17,162 nt of DNA from Devosia sp. GTDB lineage: Bacteria; Pseudomonadota; Alphaproteobacteria; Rhizobiales; Devosiaceae. A program made the translations under genes and the position numbers. This document shows, piece by piece, positions 14,741 through 17,162 of the stretch; positions within the stretch are counted from its first letter, which is position 1, and each line of letters opens with the position of its first letter. Below the pieces are notes generated by a model. That model was not told where the DNA came from and searched no databases. It saw only the letters and a list, made by a program, of their open reading frames with translations. The stretch lies in NCBI GenBank assembly GCA_028290245.1, contig JAQGKG010000348.1, positions 1 to 17,162 on the forward strand. The letters are read 5' to 3'.

Positions 14741-15760
14741 ATTCTTACAGTTGAGATTACCGGCCCGCGCGCGGCGCTGGTAACGGATCGTCCGGAGCCG
14801 AAGGCTGCCGGAGATGTCGTCAAGGTGCAGGTACTGGTGGCGCCGATGTGCACCGAGTGGCAGTCCTGGCGTTCGGGCAAGGACGGGCACGAACTTGGGC
14901 ATGAGGCTGTTGGCGTGGTTGTCGACGCCGGGGAGTCCAAGCTGCTGAAGGTCGGCGACCGCGTTATCGCCATGCCACATTGGGGCTGTGGCGTTTGCCC
15001 TGCCTGTCGATCCGGTGACCATATCCATTGCACGGAGCAACGCGACCTGTTGGCGGAAACAGGCTCGTCGTGCGGACTCGGCGGCTATGCGCAGTATTTG
15101 CTCAAGCCGGACTACCTGCTTTATCCCGTGCCTGACGATATCACTACCGACCATGCCGCCATGGCCCTTTGTGCCTTAGGGCCGAGCTTCACTGCCATGG
15201 AGCGGATGCAGGTATCGGCGGCGGACACTGTGTTGGTATCGGGCTGCGGCGCCGTCGGGCTGGGCGCCGTCGTCAACGCCCGCACCATCGGCGCCAGAGT
15301 GATCGCGCTGGAGTTCAACCCCTACCGCGTAGAACTCGCCCGCACGCTAGGTGCCGAGCATGTGCTCGACCCGCGGGCGCCGGACCTGCTCGAGCAGGTA
15401 CGCGCGCTAACCGGTGGCTATGGCGTCGATGCAGCCATCGAGACCAGCAATAACGAAGCGGCGCCGCCGGTTGTGCTGGAACTGGTACGGGCGCGTGGCC
15501 GGCTGGCCTTCGTCACCTGGAGCGGCGCTGTGCCGATTAATCGCATTACCGGCAAGGGCATCGACATCTTTGGAAGCTGGCACTGGAACCACGACCGCTA
15601 CGGCGAGCAGATGATGCAGCGGGTGCGCGATGCTCGACCTTTGCTTGACCTGTTGACGACCCATCGTTTTGCGATGGACGACGTCAGCGAGGCCTTTGCA
15701 CTGCAGGAGACCGGTTGCTGCGGCAAGGTCCTGCTTTATCCAAACGGAGGCACGCGATGA
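14741..15760 (+). CDS. Zinc-dependent alcohol/polyol dehydrogenase (MDR family), non-canonical start
   Basis: Read from ATT 14741 the protein is 339 aa, the normal length. The GroES-like N-terminal domain includes the likely catalytic-zinc Cys37 and the GHE motif (53-55). The structural-zinc cluster is Cys83, Cys86, Cys89 and Cys97 (GCGVCPAC...HC). The nucleotide-binding motif is GCGAVGLGAV. The family oxidises a sugar or polyol hydroxyl with NAD(P). The first normal start, GTG 14825, would delete 28 residues including the first strands and has no ribosome site. A perfect AGGAGG upstream and family-like residues from codon 3 on (TVEITGP) place the true start at ATT, either a rare functional start or a mutated ATG. 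Its stop overlaps the next start as ATGA. Confidence 0.83.
   Translation: MLTVEITGPRAALVTDRPEPKAAGDVVKVQVLVAPMCTEWQSWRSGKDGHELGHEAVGVVVDAGESKLLKVGDRVIAMPHWGCGVCPACRSGDHIHCTEQRDLLAETGSSCGLGGYAQYLLKPDYLLYPVPDDITTDHAAMALCALGPSFTAMERMQVSAADTVLVSGCGAVGLGAVVNARTIGARVIALEFNPYRVELARTLGAEHVLDPRAPDLLEQVRALTGGYGVDAAIETSNNEAAPPVVLELVRARGRLAFVTWSGAVPINRITGKGIDIFGSWHWNHDRYGEQMMQRVRDARPLLDLLTTHRFAMDDVSEAFALQETGCCGKVLLYPNGGTR
15746..15750 (+). promoter_or_regulatory. Ribosome binding site of the sugar isomerase gene
   Basis: GGAGG lies six bases before ATG 15757. It selects that start over the in-frame upstream ATG at 15715, which lies inside the dehydrogenase. Confidence 0.65.
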
Positions 15761-16623
15761 CCCTGCGCCTCGGCGGCTACGGCATCGACTACGACGGCGA
15801 TCCGGAAGCCTATGCCCGTGCCCATGTCGCATTCGGCTACAACGCCGCATACATGCCCAATTTCAGCATCGACAATCGCGAGGAGATCGCTGCGCTGGTC
15901 AAGGCCATGGCAGCGGCCGACGTCATCATTGCCGAGGGTGGTGCCTGGAAGAACCTCATCGCTCATGACGATGCGCAACGACAGTCCAATCTGGATTATG
16001 CCGTGCATCAACTGGCTCTTGCCGACGAGCTGGGCGCGCGCGCCTGCGTCGCATTTCACGGCACGGTCGGCCATGCCGGCGACCCTTGGCAGTTGAGCGA
16101 CAATTATGACTATGGCCCGCATCCCGATAACCAGAGCGAAGCCGGTTTTCAGCGAGCGGTCGAGACAGCGCGCTACGTCATCGATGCGGTGAAGCCCAAG
16201 CGCGCCAAGTTCTCCCTTGAAATGGTGCCCTGGTTGGTCACCGACACAGCGGAGAATTACCTCAAGCTGCTCAAGGCCATCGACCGGCCAGAGTTCGGTG
16301 CCCATATCGACGCGGTAAACATGGTGATCAGCCCACGGCTCTATTTCAATACGGGGCGCATGATCCGCGAGGCCTTCGAACTTCTGGGGCCGTGGGTCGT
16401 CTCGTGCCATGCCAAGGATATCGTCATGCAGGGCGGGCCGGGGACAATCTCGTTTCATCTCGACGAAGTGCCGCCGGGCGAGGGGAACCTCGACTATGGT
16501 GCCTACATTGCCGAGATCGAAAAACTGTGTCGCGATGTGCCCCTGATGCTCGAGCATTTCGATGTGCCTGCATACAGGCGCGGTCTTACCTACATCAAGC
16601 GCATCGCAGGCGCCGCCGCTTAG
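15757..16623 (+). CDS. Sugar phosphate isomerase/epimerase (xylose-isomerase-like TIM barrel)
   Basis: The protein is 288 aa. Candidate metal ligands in the order expected for this superfamily are Glu155 (SLEMVPW), Asp185 (HIDAVNM), His218 (SCHAKD) and Glu266 (LMLEHF); PGEGNLDY at 240-247 is the typical loop before the last helices. Members use a divalent metal to isomerise or epimerise sugars or keto-sugars, and sugar catabolic operons often carry one. The start overlaps the dehydrogenase stop by four bases, so the two are co-translated; the next gene starts 37 bases downstream. The specific sugar cannot be read from the sequence. Other members of the superfamily act as hydrolases or inosose dehydratases. 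Confidence 0.87.
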   Translation: MTLRLGGYGIDYDGDPEAYARAHVAFGYNAAYMPNFSIDNREEIAALVKAMAAADVIIAEGGAWKNLIAHDDAQRQSNLDYAVHQLALADELGARACVAFHGTVGHAGDPWQLSDNYDYGPHPDNQSEAGFQRAVETARYVIDAVKPKRAKFSLEMVPWLVTDTAENYLKLLKAIDRPEFGAHIDAVNMVISPRLYFNTGRMIREAFELLGPWVVSCHAKDIVMQGGPGTISFHLDEVPPGEGNLDYGAYIAEIEKLCRDVPLMLEHFDVPAYRRGLTYIKRIAGAAA

Positions 16624-16660
16624 CAGTGCAGAACACTCCCATCCGACTTCGAGGTTCCAA

Positions 16661-17162
16661 ATGGCAATGACTGTGCTTTTTATCGGTGGCACCGGCCAAA
16701 TTTCCTATCCTTGCGTCGAAGACGCCGTGGCCCAGGGCCACGATGTCAGCGTCTATAATCGCGGCAAGCGACCCGACGCCTTGCCGGCCGGCGTAACCTC
16801 GATCGTCGGCGAATTCGCCGGACCAGAATACGCCGATCTGGCTAAGGCTAAATATGACGTGGTCTGCCAGTTCATAGCTTTTACGCCCGATCAGGTGACG
16901 CGGGACGTCGAGCTGTTTTCCGGCCATTGCGGCCAGTACATTTTCATCTCATCGGCGTCGGTCTATGAAAAGCCGGCCCCGCATTACGTGATCACCGAGA
17001 AAACGCCGGCGATTAATCCATACTGGCCCTACAGCCAAGCCAAGATTGCCTGTGAACAGGTGTTGGCAAGGTCCGATGGCCTTGCGTGGACCGTTGTGCG
17101 TCCAAGCCACACCGTGCGAACCGGGCTGCCTATCATGATGGGCGATAGCGACGTCATGGCGC
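16661..17162 (+). CDS. NAD-dependent epimerase/reductase (3' partial)
   Basis: The gene runs off the right edge; about 167 codons are present. A GAGG six bases upstream supports ATG 16661; ATG 16667 is an alternative. The N-terminus has the Rossmann motif GGTGQIS (9-15), then YNRGKRP, the ISSASVYEK strand end and the catalytic YSQAK, followed by WTVVRPSH. These are signatures of the extended SDR family, here with the active-site Tyr and Lys intact, unlike the epimerase-like gene at 11349-12257. It is the third gene of the sugar cassette. It likely acts on a nucleotide sugar or free sugar derivative; the substrate is not decided by the visible part. Confidence 0.87.
   Translation, partial: MAMTVLFIGGTGQISYPCVEDAVAQGHDVSVYNRGKRPDALPAGVTSIVGEFAGPEYADLAKAKYDVVCQFIAFTPDQVTRDVELFSGHCGQYIFISSASVYEKPAPHYVITEKTPAINPYWPYSQAKIACEQVLARSDGLAWTVVRPSHTVRTGLPIMMGDSDVMA

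Noticed and set aside
14825..14827. GTG as start of the zinc dehydrogenase
   Set aside because: It would remove 28 family-like residues of the catalytic domain, has no ribosome site, and ignores the perfect AGGAGG further upstream.
1..17162. CRISPR arrays, tRNA or rRNA genes, intact insertion sequences, prophage
   Set aside because: No regularly spaced repeats, cloverleaf or rRNA-like sequence, transposase motifs or terminal inverted repeats were recognised by reading. Short or diverged examples could be missed.

Overview
The window looks like the chromosome of a GC-rich alphaproteobacterium of the Hyphomicrobiales (Rhizobiales) type. A Devosia-like organism is my best guess, judged from protein style (dipeptide-type ABC transporter, LigC-type ATP ligase, sugar dehydrogenase/isomerase cassette) and codon use. 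That placement is inference, because no rRNA or other marker gene is present.

Layout. 2-2209: hybrid sensor histidine kinase, 5' end cut by the window. 2280-3602: CorC/HlyC-type membrane protein with CBS domains. 3613-4176 (minus): small lipoprotein lytic transglycosylase. 4345-6243: CASTOR/POLLUX-like ion channel with two RCK-like domains. 6244-9299: a scar region of broken genes, comprising a 5'-truncated dipeptide-type binding protein, its permease with a one-base frameshift, the first codons of a second permease fused tail-to-tail to a decayed dienelactone hydrolase (two frameshifts and a lost nucleophile), and a DNA-binding-domain-only piece of an AraC regulator. 9291-12257 (minus): an apparently intact four-gene unit in transcription order atypical NAD-epimerase, SDR dehydrogenase, DoxX membrane protein and epoxide-hydrolase-like enzyme, divergent from a LysR regulator (12360-13250). 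13251-13599: non-coding, with a start-codon-proximal remnant that looks like nirB. 13600-14625: stand-alone ATP-dependent DNA ligase. 14741-17162: start of a sugar or polyol catabolic operon (zinc alcohol dehydrogenase, sugar isomerase/epimerase, NAD-epimerase running off the edge). The dehydrogenase has a perfect Shine-Dalgarno but an ATT where the start codon should be.

How they work together. The four minus-strand genes and the LysR gene form a classical divergent regulator/operon pair with a dyad between them. The chemistry (redox enzymes, a membrane DoxX, an Asp-nucleophile hydrolase) would suit handling of a small reactive organic compound, but the substrate is unknown. The 14741-17162 genes are tightly coupled (4-base overlap, good ribosome sites) and fit oxidation and isomerisation of a sugar. 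The scar region between the channel and the LysR operon is the clearest sign of past rearrangement. No tRNA, rRNA, CRISPR array, intact transposase or prophage gene was seen.
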